A stretch of 64,000 nt of DNA. It comes from an uncultured Christensenella sp. GTDB lineage: Bacteria > Bacillota > Clostridia > Christensenellales > Borkfalkiaceae. Below are positions 17,459 through 24,137 of the stretch, one piece after another; positions within the stretch are counted from its first letter, which is position 1, and the number at the start of each line of letters is the position of its first letter. Under the pieces are notes generated by a model. It saw only the letters and a list, made by a program, of their open reading frames with translations, ran no database searches and had not been told where the DNA came from. The stretch is taken from contig CAJUHC010000002.1 of the NCBI GenBank assembly GCA_910586345.1, forward strand, positions 19,184 through 83,183, written 5' to 3'. The translations under genes and the position numbers were made by a program.

Positions 17459-17581
17459 ATGGTGCGGATAATAGGATTTGCGCTTTGAGTAGCGCGCACG
17501 GTTGACAGTACAATCCGAGTGCTGTCAAGTCTGCGGTGGTTTCCGCAGACTGCCCTCCCCTCAAATCCTATATTACCGCAC
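17459..17581 (-). repeat. tRNA-derived inverted-repeat element with three inner hairpins
   Basis: The stretch 17459-17480 is an exact 22-nt copy of the tRNA-Leu 3' end (17623-17644), including the CCA complement. A near-complementary copy lies at 17562-17581, so 17462-17480 and 17562-17581 can pair as a long outer stem. Inside are three hairpins: 17480-17495 (4 bp), 17502-17528 (7 bp), and 17529-17550 (8 bp, perfect). Read on the minus strand the structure ends in CCA like the tRNA. It could be a structured RNA, a small inverted-repeat element or the scar of an integration at the tRNA; the sequence does not decide. Confidence 0.6.
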
Positions 17582-17594
17582 GGAAATAAATCCC

Positions 17595-17620
17595 GTGCCT
17601 TAACTTTGTTAAGCCACGAT
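17595..17620 (-). terminator. Hairpin just downstream of tRNA-Leu
   Basis: A near-perfect 10-bp hairpin with a three-base loop (inner stem CTTAAC/GTTAAG) lies four bases past the tRNA 3' end. On the minus strand it is followed by only a weak T-containing tail, so it is a possible but not strong terminator. Confidence 0.4.
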
Positions 17621-17623
17621 ATA

Positions 17624-17706
17624 TGGTGCGGATAATAGGATTTGAACCTACACGATTGCTCACCGGATTCTAAGTCCGGCGCGTCTGCCGTTCCGCCATA
17701 TCCGCA
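17624..17706 (-). tRNA. tRNA-Leu (anticodon UAG)
   Basis: An 83-nt tRNA including an encoded CCA. The acceptor pairs TGCGGAT with ATCCGCA. The anticodon arm is CCGGA-CTTAGAA-TCCGG, giving anticodon UAG. The T arm is TAGG-TTCAAAT-CCTA, and the long variable arm and the GGCGGAAC...GGCAGACGC D-arm pattern are those of leucine tRNAs. It reads CUA (and other CUN) codons. Confidence 0.95.
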
Positions 17707-17756
17707 TTATATTATTCCGCTTATATTTTAGTAAATTTTACCTTAAAAGTCAATAC

Positions 17757-18254
17757 CTAATTTTTTTTGCGGAATAAGTTTACTATTTTATCGGTTACTT
17801 TATTATTGAACACGATAAATTTATCCCATAAGAATTCCGTTATGAAATTTAAAACCATCATCAGAACGGTTACCGCTATTCCGAACTTTTCGCCCCACGC
17901 GGCTTCGAGCGCATTTCCGCCGAATACCGAAGCAGGTATAAACGCCGCGTAATATATCACGACGAGAAGCATAGCAACGGGAACGTTGTTGGCGGCGCGG
18001 AATGTAAATTTCCTGTTAAAAGTAAAATTCCAAATAACGGAAAGCACTATACTGATAAGATAGGCGGGCCACCATTTAAGCCACGCGCCCCACTCGTATA
18101 AAACCGTAAAACTCAGAAGCTGTATCACTCCGGCGGAAATTGAAAAGCCCGTGAAAATCAGTATCTGCAAAAACTGCTTCTTCGCGCTGTTTTCGGGCTT
18201 TTCTCCCGCATCAACCTGTGTTTCCGATTGTTCTTCCGAAAAATTTTCTTCCAT
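17757..18254 (-). CDS. GtrA family membrane protein
   Basis: A 165-residue protein with four membrane helices (about 28-50, 60-78, 92-115, 122-145) and an acidic N-terminal tail. SVIWNFTFNRKFTF near residue 72 is the GtrA signature. GtrA proteins are thought to move undecaprenyl-phosphate-linked sugars across the membrane for surface glycosylation. It follows the two ABC exporter genes by six bases and is the last gene of that unit; no glycosyltransferase lies nearby. Confidence 0.83.
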   Translation of the reverse strand: MEENFSEEQSETQVDAGEKPENSAKKQFLQILIFTGFSISAGVIQLLSFTVLYEWGAWLKWWPAYLISIVLSVIWNFTFNRKFTFRAANNVPVAMLLVVIYYAAFIPASVFGGNALEAAWGEKFGIAVTVLMMVLNFITEFLWDKFIVFNNKVTDKIVNLFRKKN

Positions 18255-18260
18255 ATTCTT

Positions 18261-20054
18261 TTATTCTCCTGCAAACTGTGAATTGTAAAGCCCTGCGTAA
18301 AAACCGTTTAACTTTATCAGTTCTTCGTGGTTGCCCTGTTCGATTATATTTCCGTCGCGCATTACGAGAATTAAATCAGCGTTCTTTATAGTCGAAAGCC
18401 TGTGTGCGATTACAAAACTCGTGCGTCCCTGCGTCAATCTATCCATAGCGGTCTGAATAATTTCTTCCGTTCGCGTATCGACGTTAGACGTAGCTTCGTC
18501 GAGTATCAGAAGCGGAGAATTTTCAGCCATAGCTCTCGCAATCGTAATGAGCTGTTTTTGTCCGCCGGAGATATTTGACTCGTTCTCCATATAATAATCG
18601 AGTCCGTTCGGCAACGTATTTATATAATGCGAGATTCCCGCTTCCTTTAAAATTCCGTCAAGCCGTTCCTTGGAAACGTCCGTCTTCGAGAAAAGTATAT
18701 TTTCTTTTATAGTTCCTTCGAACATCCACGTATCCTGTAAAACCATTCCGAAAATATCGTGAATTTCCGAACGCGGCATATCCTTTATCGATACTCCGTC
18801 GATAGTAATGTCGCCTCCGTCAAGTTCGTAGAAACGCATCAAGAGATTGACGAGAGTGGTTTTGCCCGCGCCCGTAGGTCCGACAATCGCAACTTTCATA
18901 CCCGGGAGTATCTTCGCAGAGAAATCCGAGATTATAATTTTATCGGGCGTATAGCCGAAACGGACGTTCTTAAATTCCACTTCGCCGCGTATTTCGCCTT
19001 TGCCGTCGTCGGATAATAATTTACGCTGTTTGCCTGTTTCGTCGGATAATTCTTCCTGTTCCGTAAAACCGTATATTCTGCCCGCCGCGGCCGCCGCCAT
19101 TTGAAGACTGTTCATAGCCTGCGCCATTTGGCTCATAGGACTCTGGAATAAATTGATATACAGCAAAAATGCGGAAATGGTACCGAACGTCACTCCTGCT
19201 CCGCCGTTCATTAAAAGTCCGCCTACGACGCACACCGCCGCGTACGCAAAATACGAAATGAAGGTCATTGCAGGCATCATAAGACCCGCGACAGCCTGAG
19301 CTTTAAATACCGACGCGCGAAGCCTTGAATTTTGTTTTTCAAAGTGCGCCGTCGTTCTTTCGCCTGCGTTGAACGCCTGAATAACCGAGTGTCCCGTATA
19401 ATTTTCTTCAACCGTTCCGTTGAGTTCGGCAAGGTACTGCTGATTCTTCTGGAACTGCGGAAGCGCTATTTTAGTTATTATCATAATCAAAATAAGCATT
19501 AACGGAACGATAAGCAAAACCGTAAGCGCCATCTGCCAAGCCGTAACGAACATTGCGATAAGCACGCCCGTAAGCATAAACGCAGACGAGAAAAACATTG
19601 ACACCGCCTGGTCCACAGACTGGGTAATCGTATCGACGTCGTTAGTTATAATCGAAAGCGTATCGCCGTACTGGTGAGAATCGAAATAGCCCAAAGGCAC
19701 AGCGTTTATCTTCCTGGATATATTGCTTCTTATCCCGCGCGCGTATTTCTGCGTAACGGTAACCATTATGAAATTCGCCGCGTAATTGCAAACTGCGTTG
19801 CTTCCGTAAAACACTATTAAAATTACAGACAGTTTCGCAACCTTTTGTAAATCTATCACCGCATTGGCGGGAACTGCGATTTCGTCCGTGAACTTTGAAA
19901 ATACCTGAGGCGCATAGACCGACAGCACGGTCGAAAACGCAATGAACAGCAGAGAAATCAGTATATTTATTTTATAAGGCGCAAGGGCTTTGATAAGGTT
20001 TTTTATATTGCCTTTACCGTTAGCAGACGCGCGCATACTTCCGTGTCCCATCAT
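18261..20054 (-). CDS. ABC exporter half-transporter, catalytic subunit
   Basis: A 597-residue type-I exporter. Residues 1-330 form six membrane helices, and residues 350-590 form the ATPase. Walker A is GPTGAGKTTLV, the signature is ISGGQKQLITIARA, Walker B is LLILDEATSNVD with the catalytic glutamate, and the switch histidine is in IAHRLSTI. It overlaps the preceding exporter gene by ATGA. Together the two form a heterodimeric exporter in the style of LmrCD or TM287/288; this subunit contributes the intact Walker B glutamate and switch histidine. Multidrug export is typical, but the substrate is unknown. Confidence 0.88.
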   Translation of the reverse strand: MMGHGSMRASANGKGNIKNLIKALAPYKINILISLLFIAFSTVLSVYAPQVFSKFTDEIAVPANAVIDLQKVAKLSVILIVFYGSNAVCNYAANFIMVTVTQKYARGIRSNISRKINAVPLGYFDSHQYGDTLSIITNDVDTITQSVDQAVSMFFSSAFMLTGVLIAMFVTAWQMALTVLLIVPLMLILIMIITKIALPQFQKNQQYLAELNGTVEENYTGHSVIQAFNAGERTTAHFEKQNSRLRASVFKAQAVAGLMMPAMTFISYFAYAAVCVVGGLLMNGGAGVTFGTISAFLLYINLFQSPMSQMAQAMNSLQMAAAAAGRIYGFTEQEELSDETGKQRKLLSDDGKGEIRGEVEFKNVRFGYTPDKIIISDFSAKILPGMKVAIVGPTGAGKTTLVNLLMRFYELDGGDITIDGVSIKDMPRSEIHDIFGMVLQDTWMFEGTIKENILFSKTDVSKERLDGILKEAGISHYINTLPNGLDYYMENESNISGGQKQLITIARAMAENSPLLILDEATSNVDTRTEEIIQTAMDRLTQGRTSFVIAHRLSTIKNADLILVMRDGNIIEQGNHEELIKLNGFYAGLYNSQFAGE

Positions 20055-21940
20055 AAGCCGAGTTCCTCCTTTGAAAGCTGAGAAAGCGCGATTTCGCGGT
20101 AAACGGGACAGCTTTGCAAAAGTTCTTTATGCGTACCCGTTCCCACTGCTTTACCGCTGTCGAGGACGATTATTTTATCCGCGTCCATTATAGTGCCGAT
20201 TCTCTGCGCCACTATCAGTTTCGTTGCTCCGCCGACCGCGGATTTCAAATTTTCGCGAACCTTTTTATCCGTTTTATAGTCGAGAGCGGAAAACGAGTCG
20301 TCGAATATAAATATCTGCGGTTCTACCGCTACCGCACGAGCTATCGAAAGACGCTGTTTCTGTCCGCCCGATACATTTTTACCGCCCTGAGAAATTTCCG
20401 AATCGTAACCTTTTTCCATATTGTTTATAAATTCGTCGGCTTCGGCTACTTTTGCGGCAGAGATTATTTTTTCGTCGGAAATATCGGGTTTGCCGAAAGC
20501 GATATTATCTCTTACGGAACCCGTGAACAGAACTCCTTTCTGCGGAACGTAACCTATAATGCTGCGCAAGGTTTTCTGCTTAACTTTTCTCACGTCGACG
20601 CCGTTTATAAGCACTTCTCCCTCGGTCGCGTCGTAAAATCTGGGCACGAGATTTATGAGCGTAGATTTTCCGCTTCCCGTAGAACCGATAAACGCTACGG
20701 TTTCGCCCTTTTCGGCTTTGAAACTTATATCCTGAATAACGAACGCTTCCGAATCGGGATAACCGAACGATACGTTTCTGAATTCGACCGTTCCTTCTTC
20801 GGAAAACTCCTCCTCGGTTTCGGGGTCGCAGACGGAGAGCGGAGTTTCCAAAACTTCGTTGATACGCGTCGCGGAGACCTGCGCTCTCGGCATAAGCACG
20901 AACATCATAATAAGCATCATAAACGCCATAATTATCTGCGAAGACAGCTGTGTGAAAGCCATTACCGTCGCATAGTCGGTTTCACCCTTATTTATAAGAG
21001 TCGCGCCTATCCAGTATATGGCGAGCGCGACGCCGTTCATAATGAGCATCATTACGGGCGACATAAGCGACATCATTCTGCCTGTAAACAACTGCGTTTT
21101 CGTGATTTCTGTATTAGCCTTTTCGAATTTCGCCATCTGATAATCTTCGGCGTTGTAAGCTCTTATCACTCGAAGTCCCGTTAAATTTTCGCGGGAAACA
21201 CCGTTGAGTTTGTCTATGAGCTTTTGCATAAGTTTGAACTTAGGCATTACGAAAAGCATTAAGAGTAAAAGGAACAATACCAAAGCCGTTACAGAAACAA
21301 CGGTTGCGAGCGTTAATTGCCAGCTTGTCGCCTGTATTTTACATATCGCCCAGATAACGGTAACGGGCGCGGCGAAAGCCATACGAAGCATAAGTATGTT
21401 CGCAATCTGAACCTGCTGAACGTCGTTCGTCGTTCTGGTTATAAGCGACGGCGTCGAAAACCTGTCGCGTTCCGCTATCGAAAAGCCGTCGACTTTCGTA
21501 TATACCGCCGTACGCAATCTCAACGATAGCCCCGAAGCCACGTAAGACGCGATAAGACCTACGGCAGACTGGCAAGCCATACAGCCGAGAGCGACCAACA
21601 GCATCATACCGCCGTCGTACCAAATATCTCCCGCCGACGCGCTTGCGATGTCCCTTATAATATTTACCGCTTCCGCAGGCAGTCCCGCTCCGTTATTCGC
21701 TATAAAGTACTCGGCGGTATAATCCCAACCGTTAGCCGATACCATTTCCGCGAGCATTTTGCCGAGTTCGGGTATGCTTGTCGGATTGTTATGGTAATTG
21801 AGGTACATAATAGAATTGATTATATTACGGGTAAAATCTACCAAAGTTATAGTGCAGTATACCTGCAATACCGTAAGCCCCGCAAGAAGAGCCAAAAGCG
21901 CCCAGTCTTTGGCGCGAAGTTTTTTGTAAAGCTTGAACAT
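20051..21940 (-). CDS. ABC exporter half-transporter, degenerate-site subunit
   Basis: A 629-residue type-I exporter with six membrane helices and a C-terminal ATPase. Walker A is GSTGSGKSTLI and the signature is VSGGQKQRLSIARA. Walker B reads IFIFDDSFSALD, with Asp in place of the catalytic Glu, and the switch motif reads VAQRIGTI, with Gln in place of His. Both changes mark the degenerate nucleotide site of heterodimeric exporters. An extracytosolic insertion lies near residues 45-90. The ATG at 21940 has AGGACG upstream. Confidence 0.88.
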   Translation of the reverse strand: MFKLYKKLRAKDWALLALLAGLTVLQVYCTITLVDFTRNIINSIMYLNYHNNPTSIPELGKMLAEMVSANGWDYTAEYFIANNGAGLPAEAVNIIRDIASASAGDIWYDGGMMLLVALGCMACQSAVGLIASYVASGLSLRLRTAVYTKVDGFSIAERDRFSTPSLITRTTNDVQQVQIANILMLRMAFAAPVTVIWAICKIQATSWQLTLATVVSVTALVLFLLLLMLFVMPKFKLMQKLIDKLNGVSRENLTGLRVIRAYNAEDYQMAKFEKANTEITKTQLFTGRMMSLMSPVMMLIMNGVALAIYWIGATLINKGETDYATVMAFTQLSSQIIMAFMMLIMMFVLMPRAQVSATRINEVLETPLSVCDPETEEEFSEEGTVEFRNVSFGYPDSEAFVIQDISFKAEKGETVAFIGSTGSGKSTLINLVPRFYDATEGEVLINGVDVRKVKQKTLRSIIGYVPQKGVLFTGSVRDNIAFGKPDISDEKIISAAKVAEADEFINNMEKGYDSEISQGGKNVSGGQKQRLSIARAVAVEPQIFIFDDSFSALDYKTDKKVRENLKSAVGGATKLIVAQRIGTIMDADKIIVLDSGKAVGTGTHKELLQSCPVYREIALSQLSKEELGL

Positions 21941-21984
21941 CGTCCTATAAATCCTTTTTGCCGTCTTTAAACGAGATATGTATT

Positions 21985-22013
21985 ATCATATCATAATAAT
22001 ATTATTATGTAAA
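21985..22013 (-). promoter_or_regulatory. ABC-operon promoter inside an 18-bp palindrome
   Basis: On the minus strand TTTACA (22008-22013) and TATGAT (21985-21990) are spaced 17 nt. A perfect 18-bp palindrome, CATAATAATATTATTATG (21992-22009), fills the spacer and touches the -35 box. This is the layout expected for a MarR-like repressor, though no regulator gene is adjacent. The rest of 21941-22131 shows no gene. Confidence 0.55.
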
Positions 22014-22131
22014 ATTCGATGCGCCGATAAAACCAAAAATCATTAAAATTTCACCCGATAAACAAATAATACCAAAAAATAACGGAATAAAACGCTTAAT
22101 ACTCCTCAAAATAATTTTGACGGAGGAAAAT

Positions 22132-22728
22132 ATGCAATTTGACGAAACTAAGACTTACAGAAATCTTGCAAGGAGCTTTGCGGGCGAAAGCCAGGCGGGT
22201 ATGAGATACCAGCTCGTTGCCAAACTTGCAACCAAGCAGGGTTACGCAACTCTTGCAAACGCTATTAAAGTGCTTGCAAAAAACGAAACGGAACACGCGA
22301 GAAGGTTCTTCGAAGAGCTTTCAAAGCGAGGCGAAAAACTCGATAATATCGATTTGGACGCGGGTTATCCCTTTCACAGCGGTGATTTGGGAGAGAGTTT
22401 AGCTCTCGCCGCCGACGACGAACACGAGGAACATTCCGTAATTTATCCTGCTTTTGCAAAAGACGCCGAAGACGAGGGTTTTAAAGACATCGCCGCACTT
22501 TTCAGACTTGTTTCACAAGTCGAAGTCAGGCACGAAATGATTTTCAGATACCTCCACGAAGCGTTTTCAAAGGGTGTGCTTTTCAGCAACGAAACGCCTA
22601 TACTCTATATTTGCAGCGAGTGCGGTTATATGCACACTTCGACTGAAGCTTGGGACGTATGCCCCTTGTGCAAACATAGTCAGGGTTACGTTGAATTGCA
22701 TATCCCGTTTCAAAAGGAGAAAATATGA
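22132..22728 (+). CDS. Rubrerythrin
   Basis: A 198-residue non-haem iron protein that reduces hydrogen peroxide in anaerobes. The N-terminal four-helix bundle carries the di-iron ligands in SFAGESQAGMRY, KNETEHARRF and SQVEVRHEM. The C-terminal rubredoxin-like iron site is CSEC...CPLC near residues 162-181. The ATG at 22132 has GGAGG five nt upstream; the earlier in-frame TTG does not. Its stop overlaps the next tiny gene by ATGA, so the two are likely translated together. Confidence 0.93.
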   Translation: MQFDETKTYRNLARSFAGESQAGMRYQLVAKLATKQGYATLANAIKVLAKNETEHARRFFEELSKRGEKLDNIDLDAGYPFHSGDLGESLALAADDEHEEHSVIYPAFAKDAEDEGFKDIAALFRLVSQVEVRHEMIFRYLHEAFSKGVLFSNETPILYICSECGYMHTSTEAWDVCPLCKHSQGYVELHIPFQKEKI

Positions 22729-22823
22729 AAAAAACTAACGAAAACAACAAGAACCAGAAGAACAACAACAAGATAAGCGGGACGAAGAACTGTGGCAAAA
22801 ACAGCACGAAGAACTGTAAATAA
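22725..22823 (+). CDS. Tiny Asn/Lys-rich protein after rubrerythrin
   Basis: A 32-residue open frame beginning MKKTNENNKNQKNNNK and ending STKNCK. It overlaps the rubrerythrin stop as ATGA and has AAGGAG five nt upstream, which is stronger than most sites in this window. It is very basic and asparagine-rich, with two cysteines (KNC twice) near its C-terminus. I do not recognise it. A ribosome-binding site this good at correct spacing argues that it is translated. Confidence 0.55.
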   Translation: MKKTNENNKNQKNNNKISGTKNCGKNSTKNCK

Positions 22824-22911
22824 TTTTAAAGACAGTTACGACCCCAACGGAAGTTACACGGGAACGCCCTTAGACGGCGGAAAGCCTATTCAGGACGCGG
22901 ACGATTTATAA
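22792..22911 (+). CDS. Tiny protein with DPNGSYTG and QDADDL motifs
   Basis: A 39-residue frame starting at GTG inside the previous tiny gene, in a different frame. The C-terminal half contains DPNGSYTGTPLDGG and ends KPIQDADDL. I recall similar DPNGxYTG...PxQDxDDL endings in short clostridial hypothetical proteins, but could not check this. The GTG start lacks a clear ribosome-binding site, so translation may depend on the overlapping frame. It ends 22 bases before the terminator at 22934. Confidence 0.5.
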   Translation: MAKTARRTVNNFKDSYDPNGSYTGTPLDGGKPIQDADDL

Positions 22912-22933
22912 GAGCCGTGTAACGAAAAAAAGG

Positions 22934-22963
22934 GCGCGGGACGAATTTTCGTCCCGCGCTTTT
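22934..22963 (+). terminator. Bidirectional terminator between rubrerythrin and ftsY units
   Basis: An 11-bp perfect stem (22934-22944 with 22949-22959) with a four-base loop, T run on the right and A run on the left, so it can work on both strands. Confidence 0.9.
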
Positions 22964-22972
22964 ATTTCGTTT

Positions 22973-23188
22973 TTAATATTCAAGCGTTAATTCGATTTTC
23001 GCTCCGACGCCCGCTATTTTCAGTTGATATTTCCCTTCGGGAATACCGCTTAAATCGAGCGCGCCGTCAAAACTGCCTTCGGCGACGGTATACACTGTTT
23101 TATCTTTTACGAGAACGACCTTGCCTTTCCACCAGACTGCCAACGCGCATATGACAAAACATAAATTTGCGAGAAATCCCGAGAATAT
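22973..23188 (-). CDS. Possible small membrane protein with non-standard start
   Basis: Downstream of ftsY the minus strand holds an open frame of about 71 residues: a hydrophobic segment (IFSGFLANLCFVICALAVWW), then a basic stretch and a small domain with EGSFDGALDLSGIPEGKYQL, ending in TLEY. No ATG, GTG or TTG precedes the hydrophobic part in frame; the best-placed codon is ATA at 23188 with AAGGA upstream, while the only standard start, TTG at 23143, would cut the segment. The frame ends at the terminator shared with rubrerythrin, as a real gene would. Confidence 0.35.
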   Translation of the reverse strand: MFSGFLANLCFVICALAVWWKGKVVLVKDKTVYTVAEGSFDGALDLSGIPEGKYQLKIAGVGAKIELTLEY

Positions 23189-23201
23189 CGAATTTTCCTT
23201 T

Positions 23202-24098
23202 TTAAATCAACGCGTCGATAAATTCCTCGGCGGAGAACTTTTCCAAATCTTCGAGTTTCTCGCCCGTGCCGACGAAAGCTACGGGAATCTGAAGTTCGCT
23301 GCAAAGCGAGATTACGAAACCGCCCTTTGCCGAACTGTCGAGCTTAGTCAATACTATTCCGTCGAGCTCGACGGCTTTATCGAACACTTCCGCCTGGTTT
23401 ACCGCGTTTCCGCCCGTGGTAGCGTCGAGAATCAGAAGCTTATAAAAATTGGCCTGCGGGCACTCGCGCTCCACGACGCGCGACATCTTTTTCAACTCCT
23501 CCATAAGATTGGCTTTTACGTGAAGCCTGCCGGCGGTGTCTATGATAACGACGTCCGTTCCCCTTGCTTTCGCAGAAGACAGAGCATCGAAAACAACCGC
23601 CGAAGGGTCGCTCCCTTCCTCGTGTTTTACTATTCTTACTTTCGCCCTGTCCGCCCATACGGTAAGCTGGTCTGCCGCCGCCGCGCGGAAAGTATCCGCC
23701 GCCGCGACAGTTACGCTCTTTTTTTGACTTAAAAAGTAATTGGCAAGTTTTCCTACGGTAGTCGTCTTCCCGACTCCGTTCACGCCGACGAGCATAATAA
23801 CCGCAGGATATTTTATATCGAGTTCTTCCGCTTCGGTAAGCTTTTCTTCGAGAACGTCCTTTAACAAATCGGTGACGAACTCTTTATCTTTGAGTTTTTC
23901 TTTTTTAGCTTCGAGGCGCAGTTCTTCGACCACTTCTTCCGCAGTCGTAACGGATATATCAGCGCCGATTAAAATTTCTTCGAGTTCGTCGTAAAACTCG
24001 CTGCCGAGTTTATTTTTCGAAAACAAATTCGAAAGCGCGCCCGCGAGCCCGTCGCGCGTCTTTTTAAGCGCGTTTTTTATCTTCGAGAAAATTCCCAT
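23202..24098 (-). CDS. ftsY: Signal recognition particle receptor FtsY
   Basis: A 298-residue SRP-GTPase that docks the SRP-ribosome complex at the membrane. It has the short N-terminal region typical of Firmicutes, an NG domain with the P loop GVNGVGKTTTVGKLA, the DTFRAAAADQL motif, the DTAGRLHVKANLMEEL motif, and TKLDSSAKGG. The ATG at 24098 is preferred to the GTG two codons earlier because AAAGG is correctly spaced only for the ATG. It is the last recognised gene of the plsX-rnc-smc-ftsY unit. Confidence 0.95.
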   Translation of the reverse strand: MGIFSKIKNALKKTRDGLAGALSNLFSKNKLGSEFYDELEEILIGADISVTTAEEVVEELRLEAKKEKLKDKEFVTDLLKDVLEEKLTEAEELDIKYPAVIMLVGVNGVGKTTTVGKLANYFLSQKKSVTVAAADTFRAAAADQLTVWADRAKVRIVKHEEGSDPSAVVFDALSSAKARGTDVVIIDTAGRLHVKANLMEELKKMSRVVERECPQANFYKLLILDATTGGNAVNQAEVFDKAVELDGIVLTKLDSSAKGGFVISLCSELQIPVAFVGTGEKLEDLEKFSAEEFIDALI

Positions 24099-24137
24099 AT
24101 TCACACCTTTATCCGAGTTTATTTATATCGAAAAGTT

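Noticed and set aside
20114..21184. A 356-codon open frame on the plus strand opposite the ABC exporter.
   Set aside because: It is antisense to conserved Walker and signature motifs, has no ribosome-binding site and reads as unnatural His/Arg/Tyr-rich sequence.
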